Shown piece by piece: positions 16,058-26,700 of a DNA stretch of 64,000 nucleotides. The notes under the pieces were generated by a model. The model was not told where the DNA came from, ran no database searches, and saw only the letters and a program-made list of their open reading frames with translations. Source of the stretch: CAIWHR01 sp963781285 (lineage in GTDB: Bacteria; Pseudomonadota; Gammaproteobacteria; Burkholderiales; Casimicrobiaceae). Each line of letters starts with the position of its first letter. Position 1 is the stretch's first letter. The stretch lies in contig CAWAFI010000018.1 of the NCBI GenBank assembly GCA_963781285.1, positions 62,001-126,000 of the forward strand, given 5' to 3'. Made by a program: the position numbers and the translations under genes.

Positions 16058-17230
16058 GTGAAGCCTGAGCTCGTGCCTCCGACAGATCATCAGCGTGCTG
16101 CCCCGGTGGCGACGGAGCAGGGCGTTCCCACCATCCGCATGCCCGTGGATGCGCGTGGCCTGGGGCTTTCGATCCTGGCTGTGATCGCGGTGGTATTCGC
16201 GTTGGAATGGGCGCAGACGTTCGTCATTTCGCTGCTGCTCGGAATCCTCATTGCGTACATGCTGAATCCCCTCGTGGTGTGGCTGGAGCGGATCAGGATT
16301 CCACGGGTGGCGGCTTCTCTCATCGTGATGTTGGGTGTAATGGGCGTGCTCGCGCTCGGCGCGTATTCGCTGCGTGGACAGCTTCAGACGATCGTCGAAC
16401 AATTGCCCGAGGCGACAAGCAAGTTCGCCGCGGGACTGGCCCGGCTGCGCACCAGTCAGCTCGGCACCATGCAGATAATGCAAAGCGCCGCGACCGAGGT
16501 GGAAAGGGCGACCACACAGGCGGCTGGCGGAAGTTCCGTCCCCAGGCAACCCGCCACGCATGTCGTGATTGACCAGCCCACGTTCAAGCTCGGCACCTAT
16601 CTGTGGGCGGGGTCCAAGGGGGCGGTGGGCGCCCTGGGTCAGGCGATCATGGTGTTGTTCCTGACGTTCTTTCTGCTGGTGGGCGGCGACACCTTCAAGC
16701 GCAAACTGGTGCGCCTGACCGGCCCGTCGCTGTCGAAGAAGAAGATCACCGTCCAGATCGTGGATGACATCAACGATTCCATCCAGAAATACCTGTTCAT
16801 GTTGCTGTTGACCAATGTGCTGGTCGGCTTGCTGGTCTGGGTGGCCTTCGCCTGGATAGGTCTCGAGAATGCCGGGGCTTGGGCGGTCGCTGCGGGGTTC
16901 CTCCATGTCATCCCTTACCTCGGTCCTGGCGTTACGGCCGCCGCCACCGGGATGGCCGCCTTCATGCAGTTTGACTCGTTCGCGATGGCGCTGCTGGTTT
17001 CCGGCGTATCGCTGGCGATCGCTACGGTCGTGGGGACTTTCATCACGACGTGGATGACCGGTAGAATCGCCAGGATGAACGCGGCCGCCGTGTTCATCTC
17101 GCTGCTGTTTTGGGGCTGGCTTTGGGGAATTTGGGGCATGCTGCTCAGCATTCCGATCATCGTCATCGTGAAAGTCGTGTCGGAGCATGTGGAGCAGTTG
17201 CAGCCCGTGGCCGAGTTGCTGGGCGAATGA
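16058..17230 (+). CDS. AI-2E family transporter (PerM-like)
   Basis: A 390-residue membrane protein with the AI-2E/PerM layout: N-terminal helices with LLGILIAYMLNPLV, a soluble middle segment at about residues 110-190, then helices with LTFFLLVGGDTFKR, DINDSIQKYLFM and WGWLWGIWGMLLSIPIIVIVK. Family members export small molecules or sodium; the substrate here is unknown. Start is GTG at 16058. A small lipoprotein follows 27 bp later. Confidence 0.9.
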   Translation: MKPELVPPTDHQRAAPVATEQGVPTIRMPVDARGLGLSILAVIAVVFALEWAQTFVISLLLGILIAYMLNPLVVWLERIRIPRVAASLIVMLGVMGVLALGAYSLRGQLQTIVEQLPEATSKFAAGLARLRTSQLGTMQIMQSAATEVERATTQAAGGSSVPRQPATHVVIDQPTFKLGTYLWAGSKGAVGALGQAIMVLFLTFFLLVGGDTFKRKLVRLTGPSLSKKKITVQIVDDINDSIQKYLFMLLLTNVLVGLLVWVAFAWIGLENAGAWAVAAGFLHVIPYLGPGVTAAATGMAAFMQFDSFAMALLVSGVSLAIATVVGTFITTWMTGRIARMNAAAVFISLLFWGWLWGIWGMLLSIPIIVIVKVVSEHVEQLQPVAELLGE

Positions 17231-17257
17231 AATGACAGCGAAACAAAGGAGAATCGC

Positions 17258-17455
17258 ATGACGAAGTTCCGCAACAGTGTCATCGCAGGTTTGACAATGA
17301 GCATTTTGATTGTGGGACTGTCCGCTTGCGAGAAGAAGGAAGGTCCGATGGAACGCGCCGGCAAGGAAATCGACAAGACAGTCGAGAAAGCCGGGCAACA
17401 ACTGGAGAAGGCGGGCGAGAAAATGCAGGATGCAGCAAAGGACGCCAAGAAATAG
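17258..17455 (+). CDS. Small helical lipoprotein
   Basis: A 65-residue lipoprotein precursor. Lipobox LSAC places the lipidated Cys near residue 24. The mature part is a Lys/Glu-rich amphipathic helix (GKEIDKTVEKAGQQLEKAGE), as in small YajI-like or entericidin-like lipoproteins. AAAGGAG precedes the ATG. Cotranscription with the AI-2E gene is likely. Confidence 0.82.
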   Translation: MTKFRNSVIAGLTMSILIVGLSACEKKEGPMERAGKEIDKTVEKAGQQLEKAGEKMQDAAKDAKK

Positions 17456-17857
17456 GGCAACCCTCAATGCACGTTGTCGCGTGGTTGAATCCTGGCCTTC
17501 TCTACAATGGCTAGGCCATGGTCAAAGCCGACCGGGAGTCTGTGCGCAGATCAAGCGGTGGCTGGCTGCATCGGATTGAGCGGTTGGATCAGCCATAGCG
17601 ACTCAGCCGCCGCGAGCCTTCGGCCGGAGGCATGATCTTGCTCGCCCTCTGTGTCGGAGCGTTGACCGACTCAAGCCCTGAGCCAAGACCCGGTTCCATC
17701 CTGACATGGTTACCGGTGGAATGGGGGATGTTCGGCAGCGCCCGCTGTCTTCAAGGTATAATGCGTCTGCGGCCCTTGTTTCAACCCCCCTTGCCGCAGT
17801 CGATTCCGACCTCCGTAGGCTCTTCCGTTTGGCTGTGACTGGCCGCCCTCGGTCGAA
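17456..17857. other. Intergenic region with a possible promoter
   Basis: No clear gene. A TATAAT hexamer is present at 17757-17762, but no good -35 box at 17 bp could be assigned. It may drive the kinase gene downstream or be left over from the helicase gene whose 3' remnant follows. Confidence 0.4.
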
Positions 17858-18030
17858 GTGATGGTCGCCACCGACATTGCGGCACGCGGCATCGATATCG
17901 ACCAGTTGCCGCATGTCGTCAACCACGATATTCCCAATGTCCCAGAGAACTACATCCATCGCATCGGCCGCACGGGAAGCACGGGCGCGGACGGCGAGGC
18001 GATCTCGCTGGTATGCGACGCGCCAGCGTT
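17858..18030 (+). pseudogene. C-terminal remnant of a DEAD-box RNA helicase
   Basis: The frame reads VATDIAARGIDIDQLPHVVN followed by HRIGRTGSTG, which are helicase motifs V and VI of RhlE-type DEAD-box proteins. Motifs I to IV are absent upstream, so only about 55 residues of the second RecA-like domain remain. The same frame continues without a stop into the RIO-type kinase. A deletion between an rhlE-like gene and the kinase gene is the simplest explanation. Confidence 0.75.
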
Positions 18031-18070
18031 GTTTCAATCACGTTTCAAGACCAAGCACCGAGGAATGGCC

Positions 18071-18925
18071 TTGAGAACACCGAAACGACTCGAGGCACTT
18101 GTTCACGAGGGGCTGATCGACGCGGTTCTCCGACAGCTCATGAGCGGCAAGGAGGCCACTGTCTACGTGGTCCGTTGTGGTCACGAGCTCCGCTGCGCCA
18201 AAGTGTACAAGGACGCGAACAAGCGCAACTTCCGGCAAGCGGCCCTGTATCAGGAAGGTCGCAAGATCAAGAACAGCCGGGAGGCGCGCGCGATGGAAAA
18301 AGGCACGCGTTATGGGCGCAAGGCGCAGGAGGAGGCCTGGCAAAGCGTGGAGGTCGATACGTTGTACCGACTTATCGCCGCGGGCGTGCGCGTTCCCCGT
18401 CCCTACGCTTTTTTCCAGGGCGTAGTGCTCATGGAATTGCTCATCGATGCGGAGGGCAACGCCGCGCCAAGGCTCAATGACCTGTTCCTGTCGCGAGAGG
18501 TAGCGCTGGCCTATCACGCCATATTGATCCGGCAGATCGTCCGCATGCTGTGCGCCGGCGTCATCCACGGGGACTTGTCCGAATACAACGTGCTCGTCGA
18601 TCGCGACGGCCCCGTGATCATCGATTTGCCACAGGCCGTCGATGCGGCGGGCAACAACAACGCCGCCAGCATGCTCCAGCGGGACGCCGCCAACATCACG
18701 GCTTATTTCAGTCGGTTCGCCCCGGCGCTCGCAGTGACCCAGTTCGGCAAGGAAATATGGGCGCTCTACGAGCGCGGCGCTCTGCATGAGGAGATCGAGC
18801 TCACCGGCCAGGTTCCGACGGAGACCCGGATTGCGGATGTCGCCAGCGTGATGCGCGAGATCAGCGAAGTCCGGGCCGAGCACGAAGCAAGGCTGCGATA
18901 CAAGACGGAGCTGGAGGAACGATGA
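18071..18925 (+). CDS. RIO1-type serine/threonine protein kinase (PA4780-like)
   Basis: A protein kinase of the bacterial RIO group. The nucleotide loop is in LMSGKEATVYVVR, the ATP-binding Lys is in RCAKVYKD, the catalytic loop is VIHGDLSEYNVLV and the metal-binding Asp is in VIIDLPQAVD. I place the start at TTG 18071 because relatives begin MKTPKR and GAGGA lies six bases upstream. The open frame itself extends back to 17858 through helicase remnant sequence, so a fusion product is possible. Length from TTG is 284 residues, normal for the family. Confidence 0.85.
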   Translation: MRTPKRLEALVHEGLIDAVLRQLMSGKEATVYVVRCGHELRCAKVYKDANKRNFRQAALYQEGRKIKNSREARAMEKGTRYGRKAQEEAWQSVEVDTLYRLIAAGVRVPRPYAFFQGVVLMELLIDAEGNAAPRLNDLFLSREVALAYHAILIRQIVRMLCAGVIHGDLSEYNVLVDRDGPVIIDLPQAVDAAGNNNAASMLQRDAANITAYFSRFAPALAVTQFGKEIWALYERGALHEEIELTGQVPTETRIADVASVMREISEVRAEHEARLRYKTELEER

Positions 18926-19008
18926 AGATTCGGGGGTGACGAATGCACAGGCACCCGAACTCGTGGGCGTGTGCGAGGGAAATACGTTGCCAGGCGTGTT
19001 GGAACTTA

Positions 19009-19024
19009 TGTGCGCTGCCGCACC
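19009..19024 (+). promoter_or_regulatory. Candidate Crp/Fnr operator without an annotated target
   Basis: TGTGCGCTGCCGCACC, five of six arm positions paired. It lies after the kinase gene and the next gene is convergent, so no protein gene is positioned to be controlled by it. Confidence 0.5.
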
Positions 19025-19100
19025 GAGCGAAACAGGATAAGTCCGGAGAATGATGTTGCACCCGTCGGTTCTTTCCCTCGACAGCAAATGGCGGATGCAG

Positions 19101-19138
19101 GCCCTCGGATTCCGATCACGTCCGAGGGCTTTGTTTTT
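19101..19138 (+). terminator. Rho-independent terminator
   Basis: Nine-bp stem GCCCTCGGA/TCCGAGGGC, 11-base loop, then TTTGTTTTT. Polarity is plus strand. It ends either the kinase transcript or a short RNA starting after the operator at 19009. Confidence 0.85.
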
Positions 19139-19312
19139 GGTCCTTCTTCGATCTGCGTGACGATAGCGTGATGTTCAACAGCGTTCGCCGCGGCCAACGA
19201 GACGCCGCACCAGCGTACGGCGAGCATGCGGGACGGGGCAGGACTCACCGCGCTCGAAAGCAGTAATGTCGCCTGCGCGGTCCGGGCATGCGGCGAAGCG
19301 AAGCTGGAGGAC

Positions 19313-20155
19313 TTACAGTTCGAACCTCGTGCCCTCGATGCCGGGCGTCACCTGATACGCAGGCTTCGTCTCTTCAATGGCCTCGGCAATCAGCTGGTCG
19401 AGGTCAGTGTCGGTGTGGTCGGGGTCGTGGTGAAACGGCACCAGCTGTTTCACCTCGGTAAGTGTTCCGAAGTCCAGCGTTTGCTTGAGCGAGCTATGTC
19501 CCCAGCCGCAGTGGCCGGGATATTCGGCGGCGCTGTATTGGCTGTCGTGAATCAGCAAATCCGCTCCGGCAGCCAGCGTCCCGCCGGAAGTCCATATCCG
19601 TGGCAGACACGGAAAGCGCAGGTTGCCCAGCGCCGGTTCGTGATCGGGCAGGTAAGTCACCACGCCTCCAGCCGCCTCGGCAATGCGGTATCCCACGGTG
19701 GGACCAGGATGACATACCAGCGCGGACGTGACGCGAAACTCGCCGAAGTCCGCTTCGCGACAAGGGACCTCGTGAAAGGCCAGCTTGCACGACAGTTCAG
19801 AGAGATTTACCGGAAACAGCGGAGGCGAAAGATAACGCATGAGGCGCGCCTGCAATCGTAGAGTGGCGCTGCCCGGGCCCCAGATATGCACTTCGAAGTC
19901 GGACCGATAGAGCGGGGCGAAGAAACCCAGCCCCTGTATGTGATCCATGTGCAGATGCGTCAACAGGATGTCCACGCGACGAACCGATTCAGGAATTGTC
20001 GCCGCCAGGCGGCGAATGCCGGTGCCTGCGTCCAGCACCAACATCGTGCCCTCGCGCCCTACGACACCCACGCACGAAGTGTTTCCTCCGTATCGCGCCA
20101 TTTCCGGGCCGGGCGTGGCGAGCGAGCCGCGCGTGCCCCACAGGGTGACCTGCAT
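19313..20155 (-). CDS. MBL-fold metallohydrolase
   Basis: A 280-residue metallo-beta-lactamase fold hydrolase. Metal-binding motif THLHMDHIQG is near residue 86; further ligands are likely in CHPGPTVGY, HDSQY and PFHHDPDH. The N-terminus (VTLWGTRGSLATPG ... YGGNTSCV) is typical of the phosphodiesterase-like group often linked to signalling genes. It starts one base after the stop of the PAS protein gene, so the two are cotranslated and probably work together, possibly on a nucleotide signal. Substrate unknown. Confidence 0.9.
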   Translation of the reverse strand: MQVTLWGTRGSLATPGPEMARYGGNTSCVGVVGREGTMLVLDAGTGIRRLAATIPESVRRVDILLTHLHMDHIQGLGFFAPLYRSDFEVHIWGPGSATLRLQARLMRYLSPPLFPVNLSELSCKLAFHEVPCREADFGEFRVTSALVCHPGPTVGYRIAEAAGGVVTYLPDHEPALGNLRFPCLPRIWTSGGTLAAGADLLIHDSQYSAAEYPGHCGWGHSSLKQTLDFGTLTEVKQLVPFHHDPDHTDTDLDQLIAEAIEETKPAYQVTPGIEGTRFEL

Positions 20156-20156
20156 T

Positions 20157-20636
20157 TCAAACTTCCCAGAAAATCATCTCCGCGCCGAGGAACTGGCGTC
20201 CTTCGCCGATGAGCGGAAATGCCGTGATGTTCATGTGTCGCCACTCTCGATTCTTGCATCGCATCCACACCGTCCGGGAGAATGGTTTGCGCTCGGAGAG
20301 CGCCATCATCATCGGCCGGTCTTCCTGCGCAATGGGGTTGCGCGCCTCGTCTGCGATCGCGAAGAGCCCGCTCCACTCATCGGCGGGCATCTCCCCCGTT
20401 TCCTCAAACCGTTGATCCAGAATCACCTCGGCCGGTTCGTTGTAGAAAATGAGCGTTCCCTCCGTGTCCACGAGGAGGATGGGCATGGAAAGGCTGCTGG
20501 CCAGCTGCCGGGCCAGAATGATCTGTATGGGTTTGGGAGATGAAATAGCGGCGCCTCTCAAAATTCCCAGGCGAATGCCGGGGGGCACACATCGCGAGGA
20601 TAAGGCTCGATGTGCCGTTCCTGTCCATTCCTGCAA
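20157..20636 (-). CDS. PAS domain protein
   Basis: A single-PAS-domain protein of up to 159 residues (PILLVDTEGTLIFYNEPAEVIL ... WMRCKNREWRHMNITAFPLI). There is no output domain, so it may sense a ligand for the adjacent MBL-fold enzyme. The open frame starts at TTG 20636, but homology to PAS begins near the PKPIQIILARQLA segment, so the true start may lie further in. A candidate operator is 46 bp upstream of the frame. Confidence 0.72.
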   Translation of the reverse strand: MQEWTGTAHRALSSRCVPPGIRLGILRGAAISSPKPIQIILARQLASSLSMPILLVDTEGTLIFYNEPAEVILDQRFEETGEMPADEWSGLFAIADEARNPIAQEDRPMMMALSERKPFSRTVWMRCKNREWRHMNITAFPLIGEGRQFLGAEMIFWEV

Positions 20637-20681
20637 CGGCTGCGACCCGCTGCAATGATGCCTTTCGTCCAGTCCCTTGTC

Positions 20682-20697
20682 GGTCCGCTACCGCACA
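20682..20697 (-). promoter_or_regulatory. Candidate Crp/Fnr operator of the PAS-MBL operon
   Basis: GGTCCGCTACCGCACA. One arm is perfect, the other has two mismatches. It is followed by TTG on the plus strand, as at 3581 and 40126. Confidence 0.45.
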
Positions 20698-20749
20698 TTG
20701 TGAATCGCTGTTCGTCCGCTATCGTCATCGCATCCATCATGAGGAGGCG

Positions 20750-23700
20750 TTATCCTCGGCTTGGTCCATGGAATGCCGGGTCGGCGCGTGCCGCGTGCAC
20801 CTCGACCAAGACCTGGTGCACGGCGCGATCGTCGACGAGGTGCACTGAGCCGTCGGCTTGCACGACACCGTCCACCATTACGCTGGTCGCGAGGATTCTT
20901 GCGCCGGTACCGGCGAGCGTCTGCCGGATGGCGATGTCGTACGTGGTCTCACGGTATCGGTAGCGCATGGTGAACGCAGTCCAGTCCGCGGGAAGGCACG
21001 GCGTGAAGCGGAGACACCCCTTTTCGAGCGTCACCCCGAGCAGCGATTCGACGATGAGGCGGTACATCCAGCCGGCCGAGCCCGTGTACCAGCTCCATCC
21101 GCCACGGCCCGTATGCGGCGCCAGCGCATAGACATCGGCGGCGATCACATACGGCTCCACCTTGTAGGCCGCCATGCCCTCCGGCGTTCGCGCGTGGTTC
21201 ACCGGGTTCATCATCGTCGTGAGTTCCCAGGCACGTTCGCGATCGCCCATGGCCGCGAAAGCCATCGCCGCCCAGATTGCACCGTGTGTGTACTGGCCGC
21301 CGTTTTCCCGCACGCCCGGAGCGTAGCCCCTGATGTAGCCGGGGTCGAGATTCGACCTGTCGAAGGGTGGATCCAGAAGCTGGATCAGCGCGTGGTCCCG
21401 GCGCACGAGGCGTTCATCGACGGCCTTCATTGCCATCTGCGAGCGCTTGGCATCGCCCGCGCCCGATAGCACCGACCAGCTCTGCGCAACGGAATCGATG
21501 CGGCACTCGACGCTGGTCGCCGATCCCAGCGGCGAGCCGTCATCGAAATAGGCGCGCAAGTACCACTCGCCGTCCCAGCCGTGCTGCTCGAGGTTCTGGC
21601 GAAGCCTGATCCCTTCCGTCTCGCATCGCTCGGCAAACGACGAGTCACCTTTCAGGGCCGCGACCTCGGCGAACTGCTTCAGCACGGTGCAAAGGAAAAA
21701 GCCCAACCAGACGCTTTCGCCCGTGCCCTTGATCCCTACCAGATTCATACCGTCGTTCCAGTCGCCGGAGCCCATCAGCGGCAGGCCGTGCGTGCCGTAT
21801 TGCAGGCCATGCACGATAGCGCGCACGCAGTGCTGGTAAACGCTCGCCGATTCTCCGGACCGGCCGGGCAGATCGTAGTAGGAGTCGTCTTCCGCGTTCA
21901 CCGCGCGACCTTCCAGGAAATGGATCGATTCATCCAGCACGCCACTGTCTCCGGTCGCCTTCACGTAGCGTGCCGTCGCGAGCGGCAGCCAGAGATAATC
22001 ATCCGAACAACGCGTACGCACACCCCGGCCCGACGGTGGATGCCACCAATGCTGGACGTCGCCTTCCGCGAACTGGCGGCCCGCGCAGCGAAGCAGGTGC
22101 TCGCGCATGAGCGCCGGCTCGGCGTGGACGAGCGCCATCACGTCCTGCAGCTGATCGCGGAAGCCAAAGGCCCCGCCAGATTGGTAGTAGCCGCTGCGCG
22201 CCCAGAGGCGGCACGCCACCGTCTGATACAGAAGCCAGCCGTTGGTCAGCACGTTGAGCGACACGTCCGGCGTTTCCACCTGCACGGTGCCGAGCGTGCG
22301 CTTCCAGTGCGCTCGCACGGCGTCCAGCGCGTCATGAGCGGCGGTCGATCCCCGGAAGCGTTGCACGAGGCTGCCGGCGTCGGCGATATTTCGACCCAAG
22401 CCAAGCCGGAAGACGATCTCGCGCTCCTGACCATCGGCCAGTTCGAACGGGACCTGGATGGCGGCACACGGATCAAGCGCCGCGCCCACCTTGCCGGAAA
22501 GGCGTGATCGTGCCATCGCGGCCGGATTGCGGAGCGCGCCGTTACGTCCGAGGAATTCGGTGCGGTCACCGCTCACACTGCGAGTCGGGTCGTTTACATC
22601 GAAGAATGCGACGCGGTCGGGGAACTCGGTGTTGTAGGAGTTACGTGCGAGGAGCGCGCCGCTTTTTGCCTCGATTTCGGTGATCACGTGCATCGTCGTC
22701 TTGGGCTGCAGATCTCCAAGTACCCATTCCACATAACCGGTGGCCGAGAGCCGGCGCGACCGGCCCGACGTGTTGCTAACTTTCAGCACCGAGAACTTCA
22801 CCGATGCATCTATGGCCACATACACCCAGAGTTCCGAGCTGATTCCATCTTCGCGGTGCTCGAAGACGCTGTAGCCGAATCCGTGACGGGTGACATAGGC
22901 GCCGGCTCCGCGGCTGGGCAACGGCGCGGGCGACCAGAAATGGCCGGACTCTTCGTCGCGAAGGAAGAAGGCCTCTCCGCTCGCATCGCTCACGGGATCG
23001 TTGTGCCAGGGCGTGAGACGGAACTCGTGCGCGTTCTCGCTCCACGTATACGCGAGCCCGCTCTCGGAAATCACCGTCCCGAAATTCGGGTTCGCGAGCA
23101 CATTTGCCCAAGGCGCGGGCGTTGCTTGACCCGCAAGTGTCGTGATGACGTACTCGCTGCCGTCGGGAGTGAATCCCCCAAGCCCGTTGAACAGGATCAA
23201 ATCGCGGGAGGGCAGCTCGGCGGGCAGCGTTTCGCCACGATGATTTCGGGTCGGCACGAGGCGTGGGACCCGCACCTCCACGGGGCCGCGACGGGTGACC
23301 TGTTCCACCAGACTCCCCCGGCGGTCGGTGATGATGGCGCGCGCCACGGATTGGAGCAGGATGCGATCCTCGTCCGAGATCTGCTCCGCCCGCCGCACGA
23401 AGATCCCGCCCGGTCGATCGATCACGTGCGCTTCGACGCCGGCGGCGATCAACCCCATGATCTGATCCTGGAGGACTTGCCGATATCCGCCGCGGTCCTC
23501 GTTCCAGATCACGAGATCGACCGCCAATCCCTTCAGCCGCCAGTACGCGTGCGCCTGCACCAGCCGGCGAACGAGATCGATGTTTTCCGAGTCGCCGATC
23601 TGCAGCAGAACGATCGGCAGATCGCCCGAAATCGCGTAGCTCCACAGCCCGGACTGCCCGCGCCGGTTCCTCAGAAGAACGCCGGCTTCCGCGCGCAGCG

Positions 23701-26700
23701 AGGCATTGGCGTAGATGACGGAACTGGCGAGGCGTGCATAGAGCTGCGCATCGGACTCGGTGGCATTGATCTGCCGCAGCGTCACCCAGCTGTGCGTCCA
23801 CGCCAGATCGAAAACGCGGTCGGCGAGATGCCGATCCTGGTATTTTCCGACGAGGCCCAATGCGGCGTCGCGCGTTTCGGCTATGCCGGATGCGACGTCG
23901 ATCGTTGCCGTTTGCTGCGGATCGAGAGTCATCCGATGCCGGATCGCGACGATCGGATCGAGGACCGAGCCCTGGTTGCCCGATAGGCTTCCGCCATCGG
24001 TCATCGCCTGCGGAGCGGCGACGGTGCGTCCGCGGCCGATGAACTGCATGCGATCGGTCTCGTAGGACACGTCCACCGCATCGGCCCCGTGCACGGCCAT
24101 CAGGTGAAACATCCAGGGCGGCTGCTCCTCGCAGCGATCGGGGCCGACGCGTGCACAGGATGGCTTGCCGCTGCGGGATGATCTCGGTCTGCACGAAGAG
24201 ATTGGAGAACGCCGGATGCAGCGCGTCCGCGGCAGGCGACGCGAGAGCGACTTCCGCGTAACTCGTGACATCGATCGTCCGCCGCGTCCGCGAGCGGTTG
24301 GTGATGCGGAGCCGGCGCAGCTCGATGTCGTCTTCCGGCGAAACGACGATCTCGGTATGCGATTCGAAGTCGTTGTCGCGTCGGCGAAATTCGGCGCGTG
24401 CTTCGGTGAATATCGCTTCGTAGTGTGCCGAGCGCTTCCGCGTCGGCTGATGCGCGGTCGACCAGAAGTCCCCGCTCGCCACGTCGCGGATGTAGCAGAA
24501 CGTGCCCCAGTTGTCGCAGGTGCTGTCTTCGCGCCAGCGGGTGACGGCGAGGTCCTTCCATCGGCTGCTCCCGCCGCCCGCGTTCGTGACCATGACGTGG
24601 TATCGGCCGTTCGACAGCAGCTGCACTTCCGGTATCGGCGTGTCGGGACTGCCGAGTACGCGTACCGGCGCCTCCGGACCGCCGGAAATCCCACGAATCG
24701 CGGAAAGTTCGGCGGGGTGCGAATAGAGCGCTGCGACCTTCGGAATGCGCTCCTGCAGCAACAGAAGGGTTGCCTTGAACAGCGGGTCCGACTCGAAACG
24801 CTTCTGCATCGGACGGGCGAGCAGCAAGTGAGCGAGGGAGAGCAGGATCATGCCCTGGTGATGCGCCATGAACGAACGCACGACGGCGCTGGTTTGCCCG
24901 CGCGGCAGGCGCGCAGGGGTGTAGTCGATTGCCTCGTAAAGGCCGAATCTTCCGGCGAGCCCGTCGGCGGCAAGCCGCTGCAGGTTGAGGCACGACTCCT
25001 CGGGCGCCACCATCAGCGCGAGCGCCGACGCGTAGGGAGCAATGACGAGATCCTCCGCGAGTCCGCGCTTCAACCCCAGACCGGGCACGCCAAAGGCGCG
25101 GTACTGGTAGTTCAGGCTCGCATCGACCGAGTTGTAGCCGCATTCCGAGATGCCCCACGGCACGCCGCGCTGCTTCCCGTACGCGATCTGTCGCTCCACC
25201 GTCACGCGATAGGACTGGTCGAGCAGCGTGTTGTCGTACGTGGGCATCACCAGGAGCGGCATCAGGTACTCGAACATCGAACCGCTCCAGGACAGGAGTA
25301 CCGATTGGCCCCCTGCGGTCGTGAGCAGGCGCCCGAGCGCGAACCAGTTCTCCTGCGGCAGATGTCCCTGTGCAATCGCCACGAAACTGGAAAACCTCGC
25401 TTCCGAAGCGAGCAAGTCGTAATAACTCGGATCCCGCCTGCGCTCGCCGACGTTGTACCCGATGGCCAGCAGGTGACGCGCCCTGTCGTAGAGAAAGTCG
25501 TACTCCATGCGCGCCAGTTCATCGCATTGCAGCACCAGGCGCTCGATCTCCGCTATCCGCTCGGTGGCGCGATGGCTCGCTTCGGTGGCGACCCGGCCCA
25601 ACTCATCGAGCCATGCGCGGTCCGCGGGCGACGCGTCCGCGCGCCGCCGGCGCTCGATGGCCGGCAGCAATTCCACTTCGAGCGCCGCAAGCTCGCGCAA
25701 CGTCGGAATCTCGCGGATGCCCAGGAGGTCGCCAAACCCGCTCGGCGCGGCCGGCAGCGCGCTCCACGGAGCGAGAAACGTCAGCTCGTCCTGCATGATC
25801 CGGCACTGACGGACGAGGGCATCCGCCCAAAACGTCGTTTCACTCGCAGGCGCAGGTGCGCCGGCGGAATCGGGGCCGGGAATGTCGGCGACCTGTGCGG
25901 CGACCTCGGCGACGCTCGCGTCGAGCCGGTCGAGCCACTGCCGCGCCGCCGCGATGGTCGCGGGCCGGGAGTCGTAAGCGGTTTCCAGATCCCTCTGCAG
26001 GCGAACGAGCGGCGCCGGAGCGGCTCCGCCAACGGCGTCGGTGAGTGTCCGCAGCGTGTCGCTCAAGCCTTCGAACCATCGCAGCATCCATGATCCTGTC
26101 GTCGGCAAGCGCGAGCAGTCCCGGCCGCAAGGTCATCAGATGACCCGCGAGGTTCCCGCTGTCCACCGCCGAGACATAGAGAGGCGGCAGCGGCTTCAGG
26201 GACTGTGTGTCGTACCAATTGTAGAAGTGCCCCTCGTGCCGTTCCATGGCCTTCATCGTGCTCATTGCATTCGCCGTGCGCAGGATGAGTTGTCCGGCCG
26301 GGATGTAGCCAAAGTCGTAGGCAGTCAGATTCGCCAGCAGCGCAAGTCCCATGTTCGTCGGCGACGTGCGATGCGCGACGCTGGCGACCGGATGTTCCTG
26401 GCAGTTGTCCGGCGGAAGCCAATGGTCGTCCGGGCCGACGAAGGTCTCGAAGAACGCCCATGTCCTTCGCGCGAGCTTGCGGAGGAAGAGCGTCTGGTCC
26501 ATCGTCAGCCGCGCTTCGCGGCGAGCGAGCGGCCGGCTGATCCACCATGCGATGCCGGGCGAGACGAACCACAGGAAAAGTATCGGCGCGGCCACCGCCA
26601 ATGCGGACGGAGCGGATATCGTCAACAGGATCGCTGTAGCCGTGGCGATGACCGGGGCGATCCACATCGACTTGACCGACGTTGCAAGTTCGGAGCGGCT

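Larger units (their letters stand above)
18926..19312. other. Intergenic region between convergent genes with operator and terminator
   Basis: It contains the palindrome at 19009 and the terminator at 19101. The only frame between them (ATG 19050, 36 codons, GGAG before it) runs through the terminator stem, which argues against a peptide and for a short RNA. Confidence 0.5.

Noticed and set aside
19050..19160. 36-codon frame as a leader or toxin peptide
   Set aside because: It reads through the terminator stem and loop, so it is unlikely to be a real peptide despite a GGAG before the ATG.
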